Positions 26,310 through 35,750 of a stretch of DNA of 64,000 nt are shown one piece after another. The stretch lies in NCBI GenBank assembly GCA_002360495.1, contig DEQO01000055.1:95905-159904 (forward strand), in the 5' to 3' direction. How positions within the stretch are numbered: position 1 is the first letter of the stretch; each line of letters begins with the position of its first letter. The notes below the pieces were generated by a model. That model ran no database searches and had not been told where the DNA came from. It was given only the letters and a program-made list of their open reading frames with translations. The translations under genes and the position numbers were made by a program. Source of the stretch: Flavobacteriales bacterium UBA3364. Its GTDB lineage: Bacteria; Bacteroidota; Bacteroidia; Flavobacteriales_F; PHOS-HE28.

Positions 26310-27917
26310 ATGCCCTGTGTACACACCCCCCGCCACGTCCTGCTGATCGCACTCTGCGTATGCACGGTGCATAGGAGCGTTGCCCAAACCCTCTCCGCCA
26401 CGCTTACCACCTCCAACTACAACGGGTTCCATATCTCCTGTTTCGGTGCCAAGGACGGTAGCCTGCAAGCGGTAGCCACTGGGGGTACGCCACCCTACAC
26501 CTACGAATGGAGTACCGCGGCTACCACAGCAAGTATCGGTTCCTTGGCCGCCGGTTACTACAAGGTGAAAGTGGGCGATGCGAATGCCAACGCCGTTGAA
26601 GTCGATATCACACTGCAGGAACCCTTGGTCCTGAAAGTGGAGGCCGAGCCGCACACCTATCCCGGCGGCACCAACATCAGCTGCTACAATTGTTACAACG
26701 GCAGCATCGCCGTCCATGTTTTCCAAGGGGTGGCTCCGTACAGCTATGAGTGGAGTGATGGCAGCACGCTGGAAGACCGCACTGGACTGGGATCGGCAAG
26801 CTATAGTGTGAAGGTGACGGATACCAACGGCTGTACCAGTACTTCCGAAAGTGTCTTCCTGCAAGAACCCGAACGCAGCGACTGGACCATGAGCGGCAAC
26901 GCCGGTACAAATCCGGCCACGCAATACATCGGCACCAGCGATAACAAGGATGTGGTGTTCAAGGCCAATGGCCAGGAGGCGTTGCGGTTGAAGGCGAATG
27001 GGGATATCAGTTTGATGGGCAGTCTAAATGGAGAGGGTCCTCTTGTACGCGATGCCGATGGTGTGCTTCGTCTTGGTGGCGAAGAGCATCTTCTTACCCT
27101 CCCGAGCAATCAATGCCGGACTAGGCAAGCATTCCCATATTGGGAGACGCGAGGGAATTCATTTTCTCAACTGTGCCCTGAAGAGCCCATGCCATTGCTT
27201 GGAACCTTGAGCAACATGCCGCTCCACATCGTAACGAATGGTAGCCATCGCATGATCGTGACCGCCTCCGGAAATGTGGGGATCGGAACCGATACACCAA
27301 CCAACCGTCTTGCGGTAAAGTCCGATAACGCACGCAACGGAATTGATCTGATCAATGCTAATGAAGGAGCTACGACTAGCAGCGAGATCCGGTTCTTCAA
27401 AGGCACCACACAGCGTTGGGGTTTGGGTAGCGATTTCTCCATGAACGGAGGTCAGGACTTCTATCTCTGGGATCATCTTGCTGTACGTCCTGATGAAAGT
27501 AACGAACTGGGCATGGTAAGGCTGCGCGTGGACAGCCATGGACGCGTCATCATCGGGGATAATCTACCAGCCCCCGAAGGCTATCGACTCTTCGTACAAG
27601 AGGGCATATTGACGGAGCGAGTTAAGGTTGCCGTTCACGACGAGCTTGATTGGAATGATCACGTTTTCAACGAGGATTACGCGTTAATGCCTCTGACCGA
27701 AGTTGAGCAGTTTGTCAGAGAATCAAAACACCTGCCCGGAGTGCCTTCGGCTCAGGAAATGGTTTCAAATGGACTGGATGTCGCTGTCATGGATGCTGTT
27801 CTCCTCAAGAAAATCGAGGAGCTCACGTTGCACCTGATCAACGTTGAGAAGCGAACAAGTCAGTTAGAGGGTGAGAATGAGATGCTCAGGTCGCAATTGA
27901 ACAAAGTAAAACCTTAG
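26310..27917 (+). CDS. Secreted SprB-repeat protein with tail-fibre-like C-terminal part
   Basis: 535 residues with a signal peptide ending near HRSVAQ. Two SprB-type repeats (about 30-105 and 115-185) contain the hallmark GTPPYTYEWS and GVAPYSYEWSDG. A beta-rich middle resembles phage tail-fibre proteins and Bacteroidota hypothetical surface proteins: VFKANGQEALRLKANGDISL, VGIGTDTPTNRLAV. The end is a coiled coil (about 490-535), the usual trimerising tail seen after such domains. No T9SS sorting domain is present, which is unusual for SprB-repeat proteins. Base composition falls in G+C in the second half. Function is probably adhesion, by inference. Confidence 0.75.
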   Translation: MPCVHTPRHVLLIALCVCTVHRSVAQTLSATLTTSNYNGFHISCFGAKDGSLQAVATGGTPPYTYEWSTAATTASIGSLAAGYYKVKVGDANANAVEVDITLQEPLVLKVEAEPHTYPGGTNISCYNCYNGSIAVHVFQGVAPYSYEWSDGSTLEDRTGLGSASYSVKVTDTNGCTSTSESVFLQEPERSDWTMSGNAGTNPATQYIGTSDNKDVVFKANGQEALRLKANGDISLMGSLNGEGPLVRDADGVLRLGGEEHLLTLPSNQCRTRQAFPYWETRGNSFSQLCPEEPMPLLGTLSNMPLHIVTNGSHRMIVTASGNVGIGTDTPTNRLAVKSDNARNGIDLINANEGATTSSEIRFFKGTTQRWGLGSDFSMNGGQDFYLWDHLAVRPDESNELGMVRLRVDSHGRVIIGDNLPAPEGYRLFVQEGILTERVKVAVHDELDWNDHVFNEDYALMPLTEVEQFVRESKHLPGVPSAQEMVSNGLDVAVMDAVLLKKIEELTLHLINVEKRTSQLEGENEMLRSQLNKVKP

Positions 27918-27981
27918 GGAGCGGAGGGACTTGTTCGATTCCTTGTTTGTGATCGAGTTCATTCACCAGATTCGACAGAGG

Positions 27982-29976
27982 ATGAAATATCAGGGATTAA
28001 TTGACCAAATGCTAGTTGCTTTAATGTTGGCAATGTTCAGCACAGAGGCCATTGCACAACAGAGCTATCAAAGCGGAAGGCTTAAAGAAGCATTCGACTA
28101 TCGCAATAGAGAGAAGATGTATGTGCAGTGGCACGACCTACTTGTCCCTTGGCAAGAATATGATGATGACACATATGGCGATGGAATCTCGTACACCTTG
28201 GAGGCATATGTTTCAATGTTTGAAGCGACGCGGGATAAGGCGTACTTGTACAAGTTCGTAGTAGAATCACTTCGGGCTTTAAGGGATCGACATGATTATG
28301 CCCAGTTGTACGGTGGAAATCCGTACTGGGCTGAGCCAACAACACTGCATTACTTGAATGGGAACATGGCCGGTGCATTAGCCAAATTTGTCCACTACGT
28401 AAAAGAAGTTCGACCAGAATTGGGCAGCCTACCGTTGAATGCCTCCTTGCTCGATTTGACGGGAACACCATACGCTGTCTGCCAAAATGAACCCGGATTT
28501 GGGGGGTGTGACACATTTGGGGAATACGCACATTGGTTAGGTTATCGTGTTGACAGAACGATTGACCAAATGATTGAAGACGATTGGATTCCGGGCGAAG
28601 GTTTACGTTATAACGTGGGAGATGAATTTCCTACAGCCATCAATTTGCAGGCTGGGTTTACGAAGGCAGTGCTTTTGAATGGACTTGCTAACGTTTTGGG
28701 GCCGGAGGGTTCCACGTGGTACACCTCAAAGGCGAATACAATTGCGTCGAAATGCAAATCACTTGTCACAATTGAGAACAATTGTCAGAACGCCGATTAT
28801 TTGGACTATGCCCTAAAACCAAGTCCTGATAATACGACGTGGTGGTATCATGCAGGATGGAGAGTTAAGACTACCGCTTGCGGGTTAGCACAGAGAGGTG
28901 ACTACGATAGCTTTGTGGAGTTCAAGGATGACATCAGCCACGGTGCGACCGTAAGCTTGATGTTGGACGAACTCCATCGCTATGGTACGGAACAGCACAT
29001 TGTGGACAACGACATGGTCCGATTGCACAATATGTTCACCAAACGTCTCTATCGTCCTTCTTCCAATTCATTCGCGAAAGCACTTGACGGCAGTGATGAA
29101 CCCATTTCACCGTCGAGCGTGCCACCAAACATTGCACTGGCCTACGCACACCTAATTCCATTCGACAATTTTGATGCAAGTTCAATCGACGATCCTCTGA
29201 TTAAGGATTCTGTTTATGAGATCCTGATGGATCTCTTTTTAAGTAGCGATATTGACCATCCTTACTCCCAAGGATTCTCGTTAGATGATTATACGGGGTT
29301 GCATATGAGGGGTCATGCCGATCTTGTTGGCGCACAGTGGAAAAAGGAATGCGTTGACCTCACGTTGTTCAATCGAGATGTTAGATACGATCAGGACTTT
29401 TTCGTCAAACATGTGCTCACTATCAAACCAGAAGGTGGCTCTGGTACATCCTTCGCGGATCCGATAATCTATGATCCCTATTTTATCATTCGTTCTGGCA
29501 TTCGCTCCGAAGCCCGCGCTGGTGCCGCAGTAGTTCTGGAGCGTGGCTTCCAAACGGAACCGAATTCCGTATTCCACGCTTACATCGACCCTGCGGGATG
29601 CGCTTTAGATCCTGACGGATCTTCAGCCAGCCAGCTCGCACTTCTACCGGTAAGGCATGAAACGGAACTTTCCATACCAACGGAAGAAAAGATCGCCAAG
29701 GCTCCCTCGCAATCCCTCAAAGTTGCGGTCATCCATGGTGCGCGGAACGTCCGGTTGAACGTTGCAACGTCGACGCCCGGCTTAGCATACTTCACTCTAT
29801 TGGACCGCATGGGTGCTGTTGTACAACAGCCCTTCGCAGCTAACCTTGTTATAGGGTCACAGGATTTCACAATGCCCCTCCCTGACTTGGCCGCAGGCCT
29901 GTATCTGCTGCAGTCCAACGTCGGCGGTCAAGTACAGTGCACACGTATCTTCATCGACCAGCAGGGGGGCTACTGA
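27982..29976 (+). CDS. Secreted protein, possible alpha/alpha-toroid carbohydrate enzyme, T9SS sorted
   Basis: 664 residues from the ATG at 27982, where a signal peptide ending in STEAIAQ begins; a TTG upstream is less likely. The body is mostly helical with many Trp, Tyr and Gly in loops (GNPYWAEPTTLHYLNGNMAG, DNTTWWYHAGWRVKTTACG). That reminds me of (alpha/alpha)6-toroid glycosidases and lyases, but I cannot name a family or catalytic residues. The last ~85 residues form a T9SS-type sorting domain ending in AAGLYLLQSNVGGQ. G+C is near 45% in sampled stretches, far below neighbours at about 60%, suggesting acquisition from elsewhere. Confidence 0.65.
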   Translation: MKYQGLIDQMLVALMLAMFSTEAIAQQSYQSGRLKEAFDYRNREKMYVQWHDLLVPWQEYDDDTYGDGISYTLEAYVSMFEATRDKAYLYKFVVESLRALRDRHDYAQLYGGNPYWAEPTTLHYLNGNMAGALAKFVHYVKEVRPELGSLPLNASLLDLTGTPYAVCQNEPGFGGCDTFGEYAHWLGYRVDRTIDQMIEDDWIPGEGLRYNVGDEFPTAINLQAGFTKAVLLNGLANVLGPEGSTWYTSKANTIASKCKSLVTIENNCQNADYLDYALKPSPDNTTWWYHAGWRVKTTACGLAQRGDYDSFVEFKDDISHGATVSLMLDELHRYGTEQHIVDNDMVRLHNMFTKRLYRPSSNSFAKALDGSDEPISPSSVPPNIALAYAHLIPFDNFDASSIDDPLIKDSVYEILMDLFLSSDIDHPYSQGFSLDDYTGLHMRGHADLVGAQWKKECVDLTLFNRDVRYDQDFFVKHVLTIKPEGGSGTSFADPIIYDPYFIIRSGIRSEARAGAAVVLERGFQTEPNSVFHAYIDPAGCALDPDGSSASQLALLPVRHETELSIPTEEKIAKAPSQSLKVAVIHGARNVRLNVATSTPGLAYFTLLDRMGAVVQQPFAANLVIGSQDFTMPLPDLAAGLYLLQSNVGGQVQCTRIFIDQQGGY

Positions 29977-30038
29977 TCGGTTATCGAGGAGGCGGGCTTT
30001 TCGCAATAACGACTTTGCAGCCGAACCGCTCTCTTCGC

Positions 30039-31829
30039 ATGATGTGGTCCAATGCTCCGTGTCCGGCGTATATCTCGCTTGTCCGTCGGTCACGCTCTTG
30101 TGTCTTTTTCCTTGCATGCTTCGCTTTGGTGCAATGTAATTTTCCAGCGGAGCCTTATAAGGTCCCAGAGTCTCGCGCGTCCTACTGCGATGATTTAGAT
30201 CAGGTGGTGGAGGTGCTGGGTAAGGGCTGCAAAGCGCTGCAAATTGCGCGAAGCGGAGCAGGCTGCACACTAAGCGATGGTTATTCCATAGATCAGGCCG
30301 CCTATTATTCCGGGGGCTTCCTTGTTGGCTTGTCCGCGTTCTCGACCTACCAAGCGATAGGTGATACAAGTTTCCTGAACATCGCCCGCTGCACAGCACA
30401 GCGCTTGGATGGGCTGGTGCCCACCTCAGGTGTAGTACCTATCCTAACGGTGAAAGGGGTGGTGGATACTACGGCCAGTGTCATTCCGATGACCACCCAG
30501 GTGAACGTGCTGGCGATGTGCTCCGAATTGGCCTTGTTCGATACCTCGTTCGTACCACTCGTAAGAAAGCTCGCCCACGGTGTGCTAGGTGGTCTGGACG
30601 AACACACAGGGTTGTTATGCGTGGAGTTACCCCTGCGGTCGAACGTTCCACGGACAGCGGAGACGTCATTGGGCGCGGTCGGGGCCTTCGGTGCCCAAGC
30701 ACTTGCACGTGCGTCCTTCGTGACAGGTGATACACTCTTCCGTTCCACATCGGAGAAGATCCTATCCGAGATCTGGAACCGACGCAACAAGAAGAACGAC
30801 ATGATCGGGGAAACGTGGGACCTGGTCACCGACAGTGCGGGCAAAGTGGCCTACCCGGGACGGATGTTCCGGTTCGACGATATGGGCGGCGCATACCTGA
30901 GGGCCCTGATGACGGCCTTGGATGTCCACCCCTCGCATGAGCTGCAGGAGATCCTTGTCCAGTACGAACGAGGTTTGATCGATGCCATCTGGGACACGCG
31001 CATCGCGAGTGATGGAGGCTTCCGTTATCTGACCGATCCGAAAGGAGAAGAGCAGGCCGCTGAAGTTGAGACCATGTACGGTCTTTTCATTGCCACCTTG
31101 CTACGAACGCTTCCTTACATCCCCGATGCTGAACTCCGTAGATCGGTGATAGACCGTTGTCGTATACACGCGAATGGTGTCTTTCTGACCGAGTACGGGC
31201 TCAAGCATTTCATGATCCCTCACAATCTGGCCGAGGGTGGCGGCTACAACAACGAACTCAACGATTCACAACTGGGGTACGCAGTACTTCAGTACCCGCT
31301 CGGCATGTGTGCCCTGGCCCACGTCACGGATGAGCCTTCCTATGCAAAGGCCACGAAAGCGGTCATCGACACGTTGCTTGTACGGCATCGCCTTGCGGAT
31401 GCCGAGGGTGTACCTCCTGGCTACGCGAGCATGATAGAGACCCAGCCACCATTCGGTAGGGAAACGTCCTACTATTCGTCCAATTGGTGTCGTGAATTCC
31501 TCTTTCTCCCGGCTTATCTGCTCTTCGCTTCCATTGAACCGTCTCGGAGTGTTCAAGTGGACTGGGGCAACGGCACGATCCCGAATGTCTATGGCCTGTG
31601 TAATAGTCCTCCGTTCTGGGATCTCCATAAGGTGAACTACGATCGCTCAGCAAAGCGCTTGACCATCACAACAAGTACCGGGTCCGGGCTGGGCCTTATC
31701 CGTCTCGATGAGTTGGGCCACGAGTCCATTGCCCGCGTGATCAAGGATGGAGCGGACGGCAGGGCCTACGAGGGGAATACGCTGGCTTGTGAAGCTGGTG
31801 CTCATCGCTACGAGGTGTTCTTCAAGTGA
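30039..31829 (+). CDS. Lipoprotein, possible alpha/alpha-toroid enzyme
   Basis: 596 residues from the ATG at 30039 (a second ATG follows directly). The frame extends further upstream into the preceding gene, but that part lacks a signal. The signal ends at the lipobox LVQC (Cys33). The helical body (about 60-490) has segments such as GGAYLRALMTALDVHPSHELQ and LAEGGGYNNELNDSQLGYAV. A beta-sandwich-like end follows. It is similar in build to the preceding protein, and a six-hairpin type enzyme acting on a shared polysaccharide is a guess. I do not recognise the family. A CGACTTTG element lies at 30010-30017. Confidence 0.6.
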   Translation: MMWSNAPCPAYISLVRRSRSCVFFLACFALVQCNFPAEPYKVPESRASYCDDLDQVVEVLGKGCKALQIARSGAGCTLSDGYSIDQAAYYSGGFLVGLSAFSTYQAIGDTSFLNIARCTAQRLDGLVPTSGVVPILTVKGVVDTTASVIPMTTQVNVLAMCSELALFDTSFVPLVRKLAHGVLGGLDEHTGLLCVELPLRSNVPRTAETSLGAVGAFGAQALARASFVTGDTLFRSTSEKILSEIWNRRNKKNDMIGETWDLVTDSAGKVAYPGRMFRFDDMGGAYLRALMTALDVHPSHELQEILVQYERGLIDAIWDTRIASDGGFRYLTDPKGEEQAAEVETMYGLFIATLLRTLPYIPDAELRRSVIDRCRIHANGVFLTEYGLKHFMIPHNLAEGGGYNNELNDSQLGYAVLQYPLGMCALAHVTDEPSYAKATKAVIDTLLVRHRLADAEGVPPGYASMIETQPPFGRETSYYSSNWCREFLFLPAYLLFASIEPSRSVQVDWGNGTIPNVYGLCNSPPFWDLHKVNYDRSAKRLTITTSTGSGLGLIRLDELGHESIARVIKDGADGRAYEGNTLACEAGAHRYEVFFK

Positions 31830-31941
31830 ACCCATTCGGACGGATGTAGCTGGTCCTGTGGGCTTTTGCTCATTCTGCTTTCCCGATACGTCGATCAGTG
31901 CTGGCACAGGTCGGCCACAGGCCCATAAGCGCCGATCGACC

Positions 31942-31949
31942 TACCTTTG
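31942..31949 (+). promoter_or_regulatory. -7 promoter element before tatA
   Basis: TACCTTTG matches TAnnTTTG and ends 18 nt before the ATG at 31968. Its last bases include a TTG that could be mistaken for an upstream start codon. Confidence 0.5.
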
Positions 31950-31967
31950 CGCCTCATTACCATCGCC

Positions 31968-32156
31968 ATGGCCGCCTTCCCGCTCCTGTTCCCCCTTACG
32001 CTGTTCGCCCCCTGGCACATCGTGCTCATCGTGCTGGCCATCCTGCTCCTGTTCGGGGGCAAGAAGATCCCCGAGCTGATGAAGGGGCTGGGCCAGGGCA
32101 TCAAGGAATTCAAGGACGCCAGCAAAGGCGACGACAAGAAGGAGGACAGCAAGTAG
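31968..32156 (+). CDS. tatA: Sec-independent translocase subunit TatA
   Basis: 62 residues from the ATG at 31968. One membrane helix (about 13-33) is followed by the FGGKKIPELMKGLGQGIKEFK hinge and amphipathic helix, the hallmark of TatA/E, and a charged tail. TatA forms the pore through which folded proteins leave the cytoplasm. The tatC gene is not in the window. A longer start at TTG 31947 is unlikely because that codon belongs to the promoter element. gatA starts 46 bp downstream. Confidence 0.93.
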   Translation: MAAFPLLFPLTLFAPWHIVLIVLAILLLFGGKKIPELMKGLGQGIKEFKDASKGDDKKEDSK

Positions 32157-32202
32157 AGCCGCACGCGCCACCCCGCGTGGCGCAAGGCTATCGTGTAGTA
32201 TC

Positions 32203-33612
32203 GTGAGCGCGACCAAGACCTTGTCCGAGGCCCGAGCCCTGCTTTCCAAGGCAGGCGGTGTGCTGGCGGCTACCGAACAGGCGCTCGCCACCGCACAGGA
32301 GAAGAAGGACCTGAACGCCTTCCTGGAACTCTTTCCCGACAGCGCTCGCGAACAGGCCGCCCGGGTGGATGCACGGGTAAGTGCCGGCGATGCCGGGTCG
32401 CTGGCCGGCCTGGTGCTGAGCATCAAGGACAATATCTGCTACAAAGGCCACAAGGTGAGCGCGGCCTCGCGCATCCTGGAAGGCTTCACCTCCCTCTACA
32501 GCGCCACGGTGCTCGAGCGCCTGCTGGCCGCCGATGCCGTGATCCTGGGCCGCACCAATTGCGACGAGTTCGCCATGGGCAGCAGCAACGAGAACAGCGC
32601 CTTCGGCAACGTGAAGAACCCGGTGGATCCCACGAAGGTTTCCGGCGGATCCAGTGGCGGTGCTGGGGCATCCGTTGCCGCTGGCATCGTGCATGCGGCC
32701 TTGGGTTCGGACACCGGTGGCAGCATCCGCCAACCCGCATCGTTCACCGGCACCGTCGGTTTCAAACCCACCTACGGTCGCGTGAGCCGCTACGGCCTCA
32801 TCGCCTTCGCCAGCAGCTTCGACCAGATCGGGCCCTTCGCCCATACGGTGGAGGATGCCGCTGCGGTCTATTCCGTCATGGCCGGCTACGACCCCAAGGA
32901 CAGCACCAGTAGCCGCAAGCCGGTGGAACCCGTTACCCTGGCGCACCCCGGCAAGCTCAGCATCGGCTACTACCGCGAGGGCCTCGAACGCGCCGGCATG
33001 GACCCCGAGGTGGTGGCGCACCTGCAGGCCCAGATCGATCGCCTGAAGGCCGATGGCCATGTGGTGGAACCCATCGCGGTGCCGCTGCTGGACTACCAGG
33101 TGCCCACCTACTACATCCTGGCCACGGCGGAGGCGAGCAGCAACCTGGCCCGCTTCGATGGTATTCGCTTCGGCCACCGCAGCAAGGTGGCCAAGGGCGT
33201 TGATGAGACCTACCGTCTCAGCCGCAGCGAAGGCTTCGGCCCCGAGGTCAAACGTCGCATCCTGCTGGGCACCTTCGTCCTCAGCGCCGGCTACTACGAT
33301 GCGTACTACGCCCAGGCACAACGCGTGCGCCGCATCATCCGCGACAAGACGGTGGAAACCCTCAACGACCACGACCTGATCCTGAGCCCCACCTGCCCCA
33401 CCACAGCCTTCGGGCACGGCGAGATCAGTGATCCTGTGGCCATGTACCTGCAGGACATTTTCACCGTGCAGGCGAACCTCGCAGGCGTTCCGGCCATAAG
33501 CCTACCCACCGGAAAGCACAGCAACGGGCTGCCCTTCGGTGTGCAGTTGACCGCGAAGCCTTTTGATGAGGCGCGCCTGCTGGCGGCGGGCAAGCATCTT
33601 TTCGGTCGTTGA
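32203..33612 (+). CDS. gatA: Asp-tRNA(Asn)/Glu-tRNA(Gln) amidotransferase subunit A
   Basis: 469 residues from a GTG start. The amidase-signature catalytic triad is Lys75 (VLSIKDN), cis-Ser150 in the glycine/serine loop SGGSSGG, and Ser174 in SDTGGSIRQPAS. The spacing equals that of the known GatA enzymes. GatA releases ammonia from glutamine for conversion of mischarged Glu-tRNA(Gln) or Asp-tRNA(Asn). GatB and GatC are not in the window. It fits the family length (~480). The gltX gene further on could supply the misacylated Glu-tRNA(Gln) if it is non-discriminating. Confidence 0.96.
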   Translation: MSATKTLSEARALLSKAGGVLAATEQALATAQEKKDLNAFLELFPDSAREQAARVDARVSAGDAGSLAGLVLSIKDNICYKGHKVSAASRILEGFTSLYSATVLERLLAADAVILGRTNCDEFAMGSSNENSAFGNVKNPVDPTKVSGGSSGGAGASVAAGIVHAALGSDTGGSIRQPASFTGTVGFKPTYGRVSRYGLIAFASSFDQIGPFAHTVEDAAAVYSVMAGYDPKDSTSSRKPVEPVTLAHPGKLSIGYYREGLERAGMDPEVVAHLQAQIDRLKADGHVVEPIAVPLLDYQVPTYYILATAEASSNLARFDGIRFGHRSKVAKGVDETYRLSRSEGFGPEVKRRILLGTFVLSAGYYDAYYAQAQRVRRIIRDKTVETLNDHDLILSPTCPTTAFGHGEISDPVAMYLQDIFTVQANLAGVPAISLPTGKHSNGLPFGVQLTAKPFDEARLLAAGKHLFGR

Positions 33613-33727
33613 GGCGAACCTTTGCGCCGTTCGTCCACGCATTTTTCACCATCCATCGGTATTTTCACAGTTCGCTGTGGACATAACAAAGCCGTTGTTC
33701 CAACGTAATAAGGATAATTTGGGACCC

Positions 33728-35209
33728 ATGTTCGATCTGCTCAAAGGACTCTTCCTGTTGGCTGCACTACCCACGGTGCTGGCCGCGCAGCCGGTGGCGA
33801 CCACGCCCTTGCTCGCGGACGATCCCGTTGCTGCGCGGCTGGATGAGCTTGCCGCGGTGCCCTGGGTGCGCAATTCCCCCCTGCTCGCCGATACGACCAA
33901 ATTGAACGTGCATGGCTTCCCGGCTACCTACATCCCGGCCTGGCCCGAAGCCACCTACCTGAGCCGCCTGCAAGCACTGGACGCCACCACGCCGTTCGAC
34001 CTCACCTACAACCCCGTGGTGCAGTCGTTCATCGACCTGTACGCGGTGCGGAAACGGGAAATGAGTTCGCGCATGTTGGGCCTCGCCGACCTGTATTTCC
34101 CCGTGTTCGAGGAATACCTGGACCGCTACGACATGCCGCTGGAGATGAAATACCTGGCGGTGGTGGAGAGTGCACTGAACCCCGCCGCCCGCTCACGCGC
34201 CGGTGCCGTGGGGCTATGGCAGTTCATGCTCCCCACCGGCAAGATGTTCGGCCTGAAGGCCACCAGCTATGTGGACGAGCGCCACGATGTGTACAAGAGC
34301 ACCGAGGCGGCATGCAAATACCTCACCTACCTGTACGGCCTTTACGGCAACTGGGAACTGGCGCTGGCCGCTTATAACTGTGGGCCGGGTAACGTGAACA
34401 AGGCGATCCGCCGCAGTGGTGGCGAGAAGAACTACTGGAAGATCTACGATCACCTGCCGCGTGAGACGCGCGGTTACGTGCCGGCCTTCATCGCGGTGAA
34501 CTACCTCTTCGCGCACGCCGCCGACCACAACCTGTATCCCGCAGCGCCGCTTTATTGCATGCACCAGGTGGATACGGTGCAGGTGTGCTATCCCTTGGAT
34601 ATCGCCGGCATTGCGAAGTTCACCGGCAGCAACGCGCAGGAGATGTTGGACCTCAACCCCACCTTCAAGCTGGGTATGGTGCCGGACATCGATGAACCGG
34701 TGACGATCTACCTGCCGAAGAAGGCCGCCGGGATCTTCGTGAACAACGAGGACAGTTTGCAGTACGCCTTCTTCCAAGCCACCCCGGTAGCGAAGCCCGT
34801 TGTTGCGGAAAGCGCCAGCGAGGCCACTGCGGGATCGAAGACCGTGACCACACCGCGCATGCACACCGTGCGGCGCGGCGAATCGCTCGGAACGATCGCC
34901 AACAAGTACAAGCTGAGCGTGGCCGAACTGAAGCGTATGAACGGCCTTCGTGGCACCACGATCCATGCCGGGCAGAAACTGAAAGTGGGCAAGGTGACGA
35001 AAGAGGTCACAACGAACGCCGCTCCTGCGAAGACCGATACCGCTGACCAATACATCTACTACGAAGTGCAGGCCGGTGACACGCTGTGGAACATCGCCGA
35101 GCGCTATCCCGGTGTTACAGTGGATGATCTGCGCCGTATGAATACCGACCTCGACAACGGAGGCTTGAAGCCCGGCCGCAAGATCAAGGTCGGGGTCCAG
35201 CAAGGCTGA
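33728..35209 (+). CDS. LysM-containing lytic transglycosylase (MltD-like)
   Basis: 493 residues from the ATG at 33728, with a signal peptide ending at LPTVLAAQ. The SLT domain (about 125-270) carries the catalytic Glu147 in VVESALNPAARSRAGAVGLWQF, then AAYNCGPGNV and the YVPAF end motif. Two LysM domains (about 377-420 and 445-490) bind peptidoglycan. The enzyme cuts glycan strands to 1,6-anhydro ends in the periplasm. Its promoter is probably TAATTTG at 33715-33721, with TTG at 33695. Confidence 0.93.
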   Translation: MFDLLKGLFLLAALPTVLAAQPVATTPLLADDPVAARLDELAAVPWVRNSPLLADTTKLNVHGFPATYIPAWPEATYLSRLQALDATTPFDLTYNPVVQSFIDLYAVRKREMSSRMLGLADLYFPVFEEYLDRYDMPLEMKYLAVVESALNPAARSRAGAVGLWQFMLPTGKMFGLKATSYVDERHDVYKSTEAACKYLTYLYGLYGNWELALAAYNCGPGNVNKAIRRSGGEKNYWKIYDHLPRETRGYVPAFIAVNYLFAHAADHNLYPAAPLYCMHQVDTVQVCYPLDIAGIAKFTGSNAQEMLDLNPTFKLGMVPDIDEPVTIYLPKKAAGIFVNNEDSLQYAFFQATPVAKPVVAESASEATAGSKTVTTPRMHTVRRGESLGTIANKYKLSVAELKRMNGLRGTTIHAGQKLKVGKVTKEVTTNAAPAKTDTADQYIYYEVQAGDTLWNIAERYPGVTVDDLRRMNTDLDNGGLKPGRKIKVGVQQG

Positions 35210-35449
35210 TCACCACACCTCCTTGTTCCGCCCAGGTACGGAACGAGCATTCACGTGTCAAGCGATCTATTTTCCCTGGCTTCGCACTTCCGGTAGTGCG
35301 TTGAACATCAGCACATACGACCGCGCATGGGAGTCGATATTCCACACGCCATCGACGCTTGTTGATAATTCAGCGATCGATACATCCGGTTCGGACCATA
35401 ATTTGCGTTGTCCGCATGGACGAGCAACTCGTCGATCAACCGCGCAACG

Positions 35450-35704
35450 ATGGACCTCTCACGCATCCGCCCATATGCCCACAAACATTGCCGCTTCAAG
35501 TTGCGCAATGGTCGTGAAGTGTTCGGTGTGATCTGGGAAGTGGAGACCACCGAACAAGCTTCCACAGGCAATGATGGCGGCAAGCGGCTCTTCTTCGCCA
35601 GCGTGCACGACTACGAGCGCCTGCAAAGCGATCCCCAGAAACCGGTGGGCGTGATCGACATGCCGCCCGAGGAGATCATGCACGTGGAGAGCCTCGCGAG
35701 CTGA
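35450..35704 (+). CDS. Small conserved protein of unknown function
   Basis: 84 residues from the ATG at 35450, beginning MDLSRIRPYAHKHCRFKLRNG. A TAATTTG promoter-like element lies at 35399-35405. The pattern (RFKLRNGREVFGVIWEV, then a long loop and VIDMPPEEIMHVESL) looks like a small beta-barrel with Sm-like turns, but I do not recognise the family. A start at TTG 35408 is possible but unneeded. The coding frame has the same codon style as its neighbours, so I think it is real. It converges on the S9 peptidase gene. Confidence 0.65.
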   Translation: MDLSRIRPYAHKHCRFKLRNGREVFGVIWEVETTEQASTGNDGGKRLFFASVHDYERLQSDPQKPVGVIDMPPEEIMHVESLAS

Positions 35705-35709
35705 ACGAT

Positions 35710-35731
35710 CATTCCCGCGAAGGCGGGGATC
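35710..35731. terminator. REP-like hairpin between convergent genes
   Basis: CATTCCCGCGAAGGCGGGGATC folds into a short stem (CCCGC/GCGGG). The sequence ATTCCCGCGAAGGCGGG is a dispersed palindromic motif I recall from many bacterial genomes. Its place between two convergent genes suggests a bidirectional transcription stop, although there is no T-run. Confidence 0.5.
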
Positions 35732-35750
35732 CCGTGAAGCGATGCACCCC

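Noticed and set aside
29937..30038. An upstream extension of the 596-residue lipoprotein gene overlapping the previous gene
   Set aside because: The extension has no conservation, and the lipoprotein signal begins only after the ATG at 30039.
32188..33417. A 409-codon minus-strand frame opposite gatA
   Set aside because: gatA carries the full amidase triad; the antisense translation is His/Ala/Gly-rich and featureless.
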